DNA of 64,000 nt. It comes from JBIKWM01 sp044356305 (GTDB taxonomy: Bacteria > Bacteroidota > Bacteroidia > UBA10329). How positions within the stretch are numbered: the first letter of the stretch is position 1; each line of letters begins with the position of its first letter. The DNA lies in the NCBI GenBank assembly GCA_044356305.1, contig JBIKWM010000012.1:1-64000 (forward strand), read 5' to 3'. Of this stretch, positions 49,868-57,123 are shown in pieces. The notes beneath the pieces were generated by a model. The model made no database searches and had not been told where the DNA came from. It was given only the letters and a program-made list of their open reading frames with translations. Position numbers and translations under genes: made by a program.

Positions 49868-50773
49868 TCACCCCCTCGCCCTTGGGTGAAACTGCATGAT
49901 GTTCTCGTGGAGGAAGCTGCGGTCCAAATGGGTGTATATCTCGGTGGTGGTGATGCTCACGTGGCCCAACATGTCCTGCACGGCTCGCAGGTCGGCACCG
50001 CCCTCTACAAGGTGTGTGGCAAAACTGTGCCGCAACGAGTGGGGGCCTATCACCTTCTGAATGCCAGCGGTCTCGACAGCCTTCCGTACAATGAAGAACA
50101 CCATCTGCCTGGTGAGCATGGCGCCCCGGTTATTGAGGAACATCACATCCTGATGCGTCCGCTGCACGTTCTGATGGCGCCTCACCCCATCCATATACAG
50201 TTGCATGTGGCGGGCGGCCATGCTGCCTAGTGGCACCAGCCGTTCCTTATCGCCCTTGCCCACCACACGCACAAAACCATCGTTAAAGTGAACATCGCTC
50301 ATACGCAGGGCCACCAGTTCGCTCACCCGCAGTCCGCACCCGTACAGCGTCTCAAGCATGGCGCGGTTGCGGGTGCCTTCGGGCGTGCTCAGGTCCACCA
50401 GGTCCAAAATGCGCCCCACCTCATCGGCACTTAGCACATCGGGCAGTTTGCGGCCAATGCGCGGGGCTTCGAGCAAGGTGGTGGGGTCGGTGGAAATGGC
50501 ATCATCAAACTCCAGATAACGATAAAATGCCTTGATACCCGACACCATGCGGGCCTGTGTGGTGGCCTCGAGGCCCAGATCGGCCACATGGTGCACAAAG
50601 GCCACCAGGTCCTTATACACCAGCTTGGTGGGGTCGTCAATGCCTGCCTCTGCGGTGAAATAGGTGCGCAGATGCCCTATGTCGCGCAGGTAGGCCTCAA
50701 CGGTGTTGCCCGATAGCGAGCGCTCCAGCCGCAGGTACGACCTGAACCCGTCAATGGCGGTTTCCCAACGCAT
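49868..50773 (-). CDS. xerD: Site-specific tyrosine recombinase XerD
   Basis: A 301-residue recombinase for chromosome dimer resolution at dif, activated by FtsK (15306). The N-terminal SAM-like DNA-binding domain (FRSYLRLERSLSGNTVEAYLRDI) is followed by catalytic residues: Arg in LYGCGLRVSELVAL, Lys in VVGKGDKERLVPL, HSLRHSFATHL, LGHVSITTTEIYTH with the second His, and the Tyr nucleophile in EIYTH. It is divergent from aroQ with nearly overlapping promoter boxes. Start MRWETAIDGFRSYL was selected. Confidence 0.93.
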   Translation of the reverse strand: MRWETAIDGFRSYLRLERSLSGNTVEAYLRDIGHLRTYFTAEAGIDDPTKLVYKDLVAFVHHVADLGLEATTQARMVSGIKAFYRYLEFDDAISTDPTTLLEAPRIGRKLPDVLSADEVGRILDLVDLSTPEGTRNRAMLETLYGCGLRVSELVALRMSDVHFNDGFVRVVGKGDKERLVPLGSMAARHMQLYMDGVRRHQNVQRTHQDVMFLNNRGAMLTRQMVFFIVRKAVETAGIQKVIGPHSLRHSFATHLVEGGADLRAVQDMLGHVSITTTEIYTHLDRSFLHENIMQFHPRARG

Positions 50774-50785
50774 GTGCTGCCATCG

Positions 50786-50804
50786 TAACTTTCGGCCCAA
50801 AGTA
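50786..50804. promoter_or_regulatory. Back-to-back promoter boxes of xerD and aroQ
   Basis: TAACTTTC (50786-50793, plus) faces aroQ, and TACTTTGG (50797-50804, minus) faces xerD; both are near-matches to TAnnTTTG. The genes start 41 bp apart. Confidence 0.45.
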
Positions 50805-50813
50805 CGACCCCAC

Positions 50814-51245
50814 ATGCGCATACTGGTACTCAACGGCCCCAACCTCAATCTGCTGGGCACCAGAGAACCCTCGGTGTACGGTTCATTGTCGTTGCAGGAA
50901 CTGATGGACAGGCTGGCGGCCACCCACCCCAGAGTGGGCATCGACCATTTTCAGAGCAACCACGAGGGCGAGTTGATAGACAGGATACAGGAGGCCGATG
51001 GACGCTATGCGGGAATAGTACTCAATGCCGGAGGCTATACCCATACCTCGGTGGCCATACGCGATGCAGTGGCCGCCATCAGCATCCCCGTGGTGGAGGT
51101 ACACATCAGCAACGTGTTTGCCCGTGAGGATTTCAGGCATGTGAGCCTGATCGGGTCGGTGTGTCTGGGCAGTATCAGCGGTTTCGGGCTGCTGAGCTAC
51201 AAGTTGGCCGTGGAGGCATTGATCGGTCAACATCAGCAGAGATGA
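50814..51245 (+). CDS. aroQ: 3-dehydroquinate dehydratase, type II
   Basis: A 143-residue shikimate-pathway enzyme. ILVLNGPNLNLLGTREPSVYG carries the catalytic Tyr, QSNHEGELIDRIQEA and LNAGGYTHTSVAIRDAV form the active-site loops, and PVVEVHISNVFARE has the catalytic His. Length is normal for the dodecameric type II enzyme. Its stop overlaps the heparinase-like gene start by 4 bp (ATGA), an odd pairing of a metabolic enzyme with a secreted protein. Confidence 0.94.
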   Translation: MRILVLNGPNLNLLGTREPSVYGSLSLQELMDRLAATHPRVGIDHFQSNHEGELIDRIQEADGRYAGIVLNAGGYTHTSVAIRDAVAAISIPVVEVHISNVFAREDFRHVSLIGSVCLGSISGFGLLSYKLAVEALIGQHQQR

Positions 51246-53836
51246 AAAGACTCTTTACCCTTTTTCTGCTGATGGAGAATGCGCTGGCATTGGCCCAGCC
51301 CGCCATCAACCCCGCCCGCCCACGGGTGTATGCCGACAGCGCACGGCTGGCCGACCTGCAACTGTGCATCAGCGCACCGGGCGAGTGCCAGACCACCTGG
51401 AACAGCTTCATGACCGCCTACGATGGCTGGTGGATCAACGACCCTGAGCTCTACCTCCTCGGCACCGACAGCACCCTGTGGACCTGGAACTGGGGGTCGC
51501 AATGGGCCAAGGACGAGGCGGTGTTCACCGTTTTCATCTACCGCATGACAGGCGACCCGCTGGCGCTGAAGCGTTGCCGTTTCATTGCCCAAAAGGTAAT
51601 TGACACCGTGGCCACGGCCGACTTTGCCAACATGGAGTGGTATGCCAAGGAGGACCTGTTGCGCAGGCTGAGCGATGCGGCCGATGTGCTGCTCGACTGG
51701 ACCCACGATGACCTGCCCGCCCCGCTGCGGCAGCAACTGGCGCAGGCCATGTACAGCCGCACCCGCGAGTTCATGCACACTTTCATCTATTCCACAGCGG
51801 GCAACAGCTACGTGAGCAGCCACAACGCATGGAACAACGTGTTCTGCAACCAGGATGCCCTGGCCCTCTTTGGGGCCGATGGCCTCACGCCCGAGCAGAA
51901 CGACACCGTGTGGCAGTGGTACACCGATGTGCTCGATAAATGGGACAACGGTTTCATGCCCTGCTACGCCCATTACCGCGACACGGCCGGGGGCTGGAAC
52001 TGGGGCGCGGCCTACAGCATGTGGAGCCTCGTGGACCAGTTCCAACTGTTCGAGAACATGCGCATCGCTACGGGCTACGACTACTACACCCAGCAGCCGT
52101 GGGTGCACAACAGCATCAACCAGTACTGGTATTTCATACAGCCCGATGGCCTTACACTGCATCTGGGCGATGGGCTGGCCCGCCTGCGGGGCGACCGTGT
52201 GGTGCACCTGCACGCCCGCTACTTCAGCGACCCGCGCAGCCAATGGCTCTCGCAGCAGTTGGCCCTGCCCACGGCCACACCCAACACCATCGACAAGTTC
52301 GACAAGCTGCTCTACCGCGATTTCAGCGCATCGGCTGTCAGTCATCCCAATCCGCACCTGCACTGGTACAGCGCCCCCGTTGGCCTAAGCGTGGCGCGCA
52401 GCAGTTGGGCCGATGATGCCACCATGGTCAGCTTTTTCAACTCGCCCAGCAAACGGGCCGCCCACGAGCACCGCGACAACAACTCGTTCACCATTTTCAA
52501 ACATGCGCCCTTGCTCATCGATGCCGGGCACTACGACAGCTACAACACCGCGCATTACCGCGACTACTACTCGCGCACCGTGGCCCACAACAGCATCTGC
52601 GTGTACGACAGCACCGAGAGCTACACGGCCTTCGGACAGGCGGCCAGCAACGATGGCGGACAGATAGAGAGCCCCGCCCTGCAGAACTACGACCAGATAT
52701 TCTTGCCCGAGAACCAGCGCGGGCAGTGGGTGAAATACGCCACCGACCAGAGCACCTACCAATACACCATAGCCGATGCCGAACTGAGCTACGACACCAC
52801 CAAGGTGAAGAAATTCCGCAGGCGCACGCTGTTCCTGCCGCCCAACCGCTACATCGTGCTGGACCACGTGATCCTGAAAGGGGTGGGCACCGCCCAGCGC
52901 GATGCCTTCTGGACCGGCCATTTCCAGAACATGCCCAGCGTATCAGGCACCATGACCAACGCAGAGGTGCCCGGCCACATAGAGAGCTTCAACGGCACCG
53001 ATGTGGTGGCCACCAACGGGGCCGGCAAAGTGGCCATGCGCACCCTGCTGCCACAGAACCCGAACATCACCCGAATTGGAGGCGATGGCTATGAATATTG
53101 GGCCGATGGACAGGACCATCCCACCACCGTTACGCCCGACACCAACATTTACACACCGGGCAATTGGAGAGTGGAGGTGCGCTCACCGGTTGAGAACGAC
53201 ACACTAATTTTCCTGCACACATTCGCCATTGGCGATACCGGGGCGGTGGTAGAAGCGGGGGGAACGGTTTATATGAGTGAGCAATCAATCGGAGTTGACT
53301 GGAATGATACCATTTATTTCTTCGCCAGAAATGGTGAGGTTGATGTGTGTGAACATCGCTTGGATAGCATCCCAGGGTTAGGAGGGAGATTCGTGAACCT
53401 TGCTTTCGTGGATCTTCAAACTGACATGAGCTATTACTACTACTATCAGGTTACTAATAGTTCTGATTTTTCAGGATATTTTTGGACGAATTGGCCAGAT
53501 TCCATTGAGCATGAGTTCGGGATTTTTGAGCCTGGATATTCCAATGTCTGGTTACAGTGTGATAGAGAAGCCGTGGATGAAAGGCCTATCAATGCCAATC
53601 TTTTGCTCATCCCCAACCCCACCACCGGCCGTTTCAAGGCAGAACTACCTGCACAGATACAGGGCGGCACGGCCACCGTCACCGACCTGATGGGCCGCGC
53701 GGTGCTTCAACAGGCCTTTGCAGGCAACCGTTTGGAACTGGACCTCAGCAACTATGCGCCCGGCATGTACTCCGTGCGGGTGGCGGGTAATGATGGGCAG
53801 GTGATGAGCGGGAAGGTGGTGGTCACCTCCGAATAG
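51242..53836 (+). CDS. Heparinase II/III-like secreted protein with T9SS sorting domain
   Basis: An 864-residue exported protein. After a signal peptide (MKRLFTLFLLMENALALAQ) comes an alpha/alpha-toroid region (YAKEDLLRRLSDAADVLLDWTHDDLPAPLR, SSHNAWNNVFCNQDALALFG) and a heparinase II/III-type beta-sandwich with AAHEHRDNNSFTIFKHAPLLIDAGHYDSYNT and YYSRTVAHNSICVYD. It may cleave acidic polysaccharide. The last ~75 residues (LLIPNPTTGRFKAELP through APGMYSVRVAGNDGQ) are a T9SS type A sorting domain. A segment at about 53265-53595 is clearly AT-richer than the rest. Confidence 0.8.
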   Translation: MKRLFTLFLLMENALALAQPAINPARPRVYADSARLADLQLCISAPGECQTTWNSFMTAYDGWWINDPELYLLGTDSTLWTWNWGSQWAKDEAVFTVFIYRMTGDPLALKRCRFIAQKVIDTVATADFANMEWYAKEDLLRRLSDAADVLLDWTHDDLPAPLRQQLAQAMYSRTREFMHTFIYSTAGNSYVSSHNAWNNVFCNQDALALFGADGLTPEQNDTVWQWYTDVLDKWDNGFMPCYAHYRDTAGGWNWGAAYSMWSLVDQFQLFENMRIATGYDYYTQQPWVHNSINQYWYFIQPDGLTLHLGDGLARLRGDRVVHLHARYFSDPRSQWLSQQLALPTATPNTIDKFDKLLYRDFSASAVSHPNPHLHWYSAPVGLSVARSSWADDATMVSFFNSPSKRAAHEHRDNNSFTIFKHAPLLIDAGHYDSYNTAHYRDYYSRTVAHNSICVYDSTESYTAFGQAASNDGGQIESPALQNYDQIFLPENQRGQWVKYATDQSTYQYTIADAELSYDTTKVKKFRRRTLFLPPNRYIVLDHVILKGVGTAQRDAFWTGHFQNMPSVSGTMTNAEVPGHIESFNGTDVVATNGAGKVAMRTLLPQNPNITRIGGDGYEYWADGQDHPTTVTPDTNIYTPGNWRVEVRSPVENDTLIFLHTFAIGDTGAVVEAGGTVYMSEQSIGVDWNDTIYFFARNGEVDVCEHRLDSIPGLGGRFVNLAFVDLQTDMSYYYYYQVTNSSDFSGYFWTNWPDSIEHEFGIFEPGYSNVWLQCDREAVDERPINANLLLIPNPTTGRFKAELPAQIQGGTATVTDLMGRAVLQQAFAGNRLELDLSNYAPGMYSVRVAGNDGQVMSGKVVVTSE

Positions 53837-53981
53837 GCCTTCATTCCCCCTCAGGGAACTATCCACATCCTCCTTCGCACATGTGACCCCCGTGAGCGAG
53901 GGCTCACAAGGTGTTTTTTACGATGTAATTGACGCATTGTAAAGCGCATAGATGCATTCTCCTATATGACTGCTTCAGGGT
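53837..53981. other. Spacer between the heparinase-like gene and the 41-bp repeats
   Basis: Apart from the probable terminator at 53890-53920, nothing is recognisable in this 145-bp stretch. Confidence 0.5.
53890..53920 (+). terminator. Probable terminator of the heparinase-like gene
   Basis: GTGAGC and GCTCAC form a 6-bp stem with a 4-nt loop, and six T residues follow a few bases later. Confidence 0.45.
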
Positions 53982-54240
53982 GGAATGGAAAAACATTCTT
54001 GCCTCTGTAACTCTTACAGCGTAGAGTGGAAAAACATTCTTGCCTCTGTAACTCTTACAGCGTGGAGTGGAAAAACATTCTTGCCTCTGTAACTCTTACA
54101 GCGTAGAGTGGAAAAACATATTCGCCTCTGTAACTCTTACAGCGTGGAGTGGAAAAACATTTTTGCCTCTGTAACTCTTACAGCGTGGAGTGGAAAAACA
54201 TATTCGCCTCTGTAACTCCTACAGCGTGGAGTGGAAAAAC
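53982..54240. repeat. 41-bp tandem repeat array, about 6.3 units
   Basis: TGGAAAAAC recurs exactly every 41 bp at 53986, 54027, 54068, 54109, 54150, 54191 and 54232. Each unit contains a small perfect hairpin CTGTAA-CTC-TTACAG (slightly altered in the last full unit). Differences between units are confined to ATTCTTG/ATATTCG/ATTTTTG and GTAGAG/GTGGAG. The array ends exactly at the left end of the IS element. There are no unique spacers, so it is not a CRISPR. Confidence 0.9.
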
Positions 54241-54295
54241 TGTAATACTCCCCAAAAATTGGACAGGTAGCTAAGAAGAGCTAACCTTGTCCGAG

Positions 54296-54586
54296 ATGAG
54301 TGAAAAGAGAAGCAGAAGGCGGTTCACCGCCAACTTCAAGGCCCGCGTGGCCATCGAGGCCATAGAGGGTGCCTACACCCTTGCCGAACTGGCCGCCCGT
54401 CATCAGGTGGCCCCCAACCAGATATCGCTCTGGAAGCGACAGCTTTTGGAGAACTCCCCTTTGGCCTTTGGGGAGGCCCGGGATAGTTCTCCAAAAGCTG
54501 CCGACCGCACAGACACCGATCGGCTGTACGCTGAGATAGGTCGGTTGAAGATGGAGAATGACCTTTTAAAAAGAATGGGACTATGA
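54296..54586 (+). CDS. IS3-family transposase OrfA (helix-turn-helix)
   Basis: A 96-residue DNA-binding subunit: RRRFTANFKARVAIEAIEGA followed by TLAELAARHQVAPNQISLWKRQLLE is the HTH_Tnp_1 domain, and a C-terminal leucine-zipper-like stretch (LYAEIGRLKMENDLLKRMGL) mediates multimerisation. A TTG nine bases upstream is an alternative start. OrfB starts in the -1 frame with an ATGA overlap; an A-rich stretch (TTTTAAAAAGA) just before the junction could also allow frameshifting to an OrfAB fusion. Confidence 0.88.
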   Translation: MSEKRSRRRFTANFKARVAIEAIEGAYTLAELAARHQVAPNQISLWKRQLLENSPLAFGEARDSSPKAADRTDTDRLYAEIGRLKMENDLLKRMGL

Positions 54587-55464
54587 ACCTGACGGACAAA
54601 CGGATGGCCGTCAGTGCATCGGCCCAGGGAAGCATCACTGCCCGCTGCAGGGCCGTGGAACTGGCCAGGAGCACCTACTACCACCGGCCCAAAGGAGAGA
54701 GCGGGGAGAACCTCAGGCTGATGGAGGTGATGGACAGACTGTACATGGACAACTGCCATCTGGGCGTGATCGGTATGCGCGACCATCTGAGGCTGGAAGG
54801 CCACTGGTACAACGAAAAGCGCATACGCAGGCTCATGCACCTGATGGGGCTCGAGGCCGTTGGCCCAAGGCCCAATACCAGCGCACCCGCCCCAGGGCAC
54901 ACCGTGTACCCATACCTGCTAAGGGGTGTGAGGGCCGATGGGCCGGACCACATCTGGAGCACCGACATCACCTACATCCCCATGGGCAAGGGCTTCATGT
55001 ACCTGGTGGCCGTGATGGACTGGCACAGCCGCTACGTGCTCTCGTGGCGCATCAGCAACACACTGAGCACACAGTTCTGCATCGATGCGCTCAACGATGC
55101 CCTGGCCACCGGGCGCAGGCCACGCATATTCAACACCGACCAGGGCAGCCAGTTCACCTCCAACGAGTTCACCGGCCTGCTCCGCCTCCACGACATTGCC
55201 ATAAGCATGGACGGGAAGGGCCGTGCCACCGACAATGCCTTCATCGAGCGGCTATGGCGAAGCGTCAAGCACGAATGCATCTATCTCAATTCGCCCACCG
55301 ATGGCCGTCAGCTCCGCTCGCTATTGGCCCCGTACTTCGACAGGTTCAACAACAGAAGACCTCGCCAATCACTGGACGGACTTACACCCGCCCATGCTTA
55401 CTTTGGCCTACCTGACAACAGATCGAATCTTAACCACCGACTACTAATAACAAACCCGCTTTAA
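54583..55464 (+). CDS. IS3-family transposase OrfB (DDE integrase core)
   Basis: A 293-residue rve-type integrase with an HTH_21-like N-terminal region (RLMEVMDRLYMDNCHLGVIGM). Catalytic Asp128 lies in WSTDITYIPMG, Asp186 in FNTDQGSQFTS and Glu222 in FIERLWRSVKHEC; the D to E spacing of 35 residues is the DD35E of IS3 elements. The C-terminal RFNNRRPRQSLDGLTPAHAY is also standard. The frame is intact, so the element may be active. Confidence 0.92.
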   Translation: MNLTDKRMAVSASAQGSITARCRAVELARSTYYHRPKGESGENLRLMEVMDRLYMDNCHLGVIGMRDHLRLEGHWYNEKRIRRLMHLMGLEAVGPRPNTSAPAPGHTVYPYLLRGVRADGPDHIWSTDITYIPMGKGFMYLVAVMDWHSRYVLSWRISNTLSTQFCIDALNDALATGRRPRIFNTDQGSQFTSNEFTGLLRLHDIAISMDGKGRATDNAFIERLWRSVKHECIYLNSPTDGRQLRSLLAPYFDRFNNRRPRQSLDGLTPAHAYFGLPDNRSNLNHRLLITNPL

Positions 55465-56619
55465 CTGTCCAACGATTGGGGAGTACCACACCGTGTAGAG
55501 GCCGTTGGGCAGCGGGCTGAGGTCGAGCAGGGCCGTGGTGCCGTGCACAGGGATGCTCAGGCACAGGAGGCCGGTGGCATCGTACACCCTGGCCGGGGCC
55601 GGGGCAGGGGAGGGGCGCACCACCGTGAGACGGCCCGTGGTGGGGTTGGGCCATAGCCGCAGGGCCAGCGCGGGGGCGGTGCCCACCGTGGCCGTACCAT
55701 TAAAGGTGAACGAGGCCACCACGGGCAGGTGGTCGGCTGCCAGGTGCAGGGCATCGGCCATGGCCTGGCTCACCGAGGCATTGGGCGGGCGGTTCACGCT
55801 GTCGTTGTAGTGCTCGCCATCGTTGCCCACGGCCCAGGTGCTGTTGCTGTTGTAGGTGATGGGGCCCCAACTGTGCATCAGGGGGGCGTGCAGTATCATG
55901 TCAAAGCGGTCGTCCATGCCCCCGCTGGCCCCCCCGCCAAAGCTGCGCGTGCGGGGGCTCTGCGTTTGGTAGGGCGCATAGGCGGCCGCGTTCCACGTGC
56001 CAGTGAGCGGCTCGGGGTCAACAAAGTAGCGGCCGTTGCCGGGGTCGGTGGTCAGTTTCTGGTAGGCCGCCTCGGTGCTGCCGTATATGTTGAAGTCGCC
56101 ACACACCACATAGCAGCCCGCATCGGGCAGGGCCGCAATGACCTTGAGGAGGGTGTCGGCCTCGCGGGCCCGCATGGCCGCGTTGGCAGTCCCCGTGCTC
56201 GACTTGAGGTGCACCGACAGCACATGCAGCGTGTCGCCCATCAGGCGGTGGCGCAGCACAAAGCGGTCGATGTTGCGCACAGGCGTGGCATAGGCCCAGG
56301 TGCCGAGGCTGGCGAACACCAGCGTGTCGTAATAGAGGGCATTGTAGGTGTCGGGCCCGCCCAGAAAGGGTGCCATGCCCATGGGCAGACCGTCCAGCAC
56401 CGTGGTGCGGAACATCTCAGCGGCAAGCGGGCCGCGCACCTCCTGCAGCACAAGGATGTCGGGCCGCAGGCTGACCACCACCGTGCGGTAATGCGGAAAA
56501 CGGTCGGTGCTCGTCTCGGCCATGTTCAGCACGTTCCACGACATCAGTCGCACCGGTTGGGCCGCACCGTGCAGCACCACGGCCCACAGCACAGCCACCG
56601 TCAGCATCCATTTTAACAT
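55444..56619 (-). CDS. Secreted EEP-family hydrolase with T9SS sorting domain truncated by the IS element
   Basis: A 391-residue protein: signal peptide MLKWMLTVAVLWAVVLHGAAQ, then an EEP domain with MSWNVLNMAETSTD, DILVLQEVRG, VLSVHLKSSTGTANA, YVVCGDFNIYGS and ADHLPVVASF. The sorting domain starts ALRLWPNPTTGRLTVV and is cut after LPNGLYTVW. The last 13 residues (YSPIVGQLKRVCY) are encoded by the inserted IS end, so the final strand of the sorting domain is lost and export or anchoring may fail. An upstream ATG at 56637 is an alternative start. Confidence 0.8.
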   Translation of the reverse strand: MLKWMLTVAVLWAVVLHGAAQPVRLMSWNVLNMAETSTDRFPHYRTVVVSLRPDILVLQEVRGPLAAEMFRTTVLDGLPMGMAPFLGGPDTYNALYYDTLVFASLGTWAYATPVRNIDRFVLRHRLMGDTLHVLSVHLKSSTGTANAAMRAREADTLLKVIAALPDAGCYVVCGDFNIYGSTEAAYQKLTTDPGNGRYFVDPEPLTGTWNAAAYAPYQTQSPRTRSFGGGASGGMDDRFDMILHAPLMHSWGPITYNSNSTWAVGNDGEHYNDSVNRPPNASVSQAMADALHLAADHLPVVASFTFNGTATVGTAPALALRLWPNPTTGRLTVVRPSPAPAPARVYDATGLLCLSIPVHGTTALLDLSPLPNGLYTVWYSPIVGQLKRVCY

Positions 56620-56969
56620 GCGGTAAACTTCAGGCATAATCCCCCCGCCCGCGCTCACCCTTACACGGCTATGGACTGATAGCTGCGAGCTGCGAGCAGC
56701 TTGCCACAAGGCTGAGATAGCGGTCTATGGTCTATGGACTATGGTCTATGGAATGTGATCTATGGACTATGGACCGTGGACTATGGACTATGGCCCTTCG
56801 ATACGCGCGGAAGACCCGCCCCTACCGGTTCGGGCGGGCCTGCACTCAGGATGACGCGCCTTTGGTCAATCGACTATGGACTGTGGACTATGGACTGTCG
56901 TCAATGGACTATGGACTATGGACTATCGACTTAAAGCCCCAACCTACCGTCCTTTCCTACCTTAGCCCC
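56620..56969. repeat. Intergenic repeat region A: CTATGGA heptamer arrays interrupted by a REP-like element
   Basis: A GCTGCGA-GCTGCGA stretch (~56681-56696) leads into runs of CTATGGA/CTATGGT-type heptamers at ~56722-56793 and ~56864-56930. Between the two runs sits a REP-like element (56794-56857). The same order of ACACGGCT, GCTGCGAGC, CCACAA and heptamers is found at 58440-58585. No gene is supported in this stretch. Confidence 0.8.
56794..56857. repeat. REP-like palindrome nested in heptamer array A
   Basis: CCCGCCC and GGGCGGG form a stem around CTACCGGTTC. The flank read in complement starts GTCATCCTGAGTGCAGG and ends near ATCGAAGGG, a dispersed intergenic motif also seen at 58422-58450 and 61429-61455. 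Confidence 0.6.
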
Positions 56970-57086
56970 ATGCTCCTCAGCCCCGATTGCCGCCACATCC
57001 TCAGCGAGCGCAAAGAGCTCATCACCGACCGCGACACCATCGTATCATTCTGCCACATGGCCGAGCGCTTCTTAGAAGGGGTCTGA
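56970..57086 (+). CDS. Possible 38-residue small ORF or gene remnant
   Basis: MLLSPDCRHILSERKELITD, then RDTIVSFCHMAERFLEGV and a stop. A TACCTTAG promoter-like word lies 7 bp before the ATG. The text looks protein-like rather than repeat-derived, but it is too short to assign. It may be a real small protein or the left-over start of a deleted gene, and is followed 37 bp later by the sterol-desaturase-like gene. Confidence 0.35.
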   Translation: MLLSPDCRHILSERKELITDRDTIVSFCHMAERFLEGV

Positions 57087-57123
57087 GCCTGTAGAGACGG
57101 CATTCAGGGAAATCAAGAAGCAG

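Larger units (their letters stand above)
54241..55490 (+). mobile_element. Complete IS3-family insertion sequence (1250 bp)
   Basis: The left end, TGTAATACTCCCCAA then TTGGACAG, and the right end, whose complement reads TGTGGTACTCCCCAA then TTGGACAG, form ~26-bp imperfect terminal inverted repeats starting TG and ending CA. They enclose an OrfA/OrfB transposase pair. No 3-4 bp target duplication is visible: the left flank ends in AAC and the right flank starts CCG. The element cuts into the secreted EEP gene on its right and abuts the 41-bp array on its left. Confidence 0.9.

Noticed and set aside
53982..54240. Repeats that might be taken for a CRISPR array
   Set aside because: Units are contiguous 41-bp tandem copies with no unique spacers, and no cas gene is nearby.
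55729..56616. 295-codon plus-strand open frame
   Set aside because: It is antisense to the secreted EEP gene, which has all catalytic motifs.
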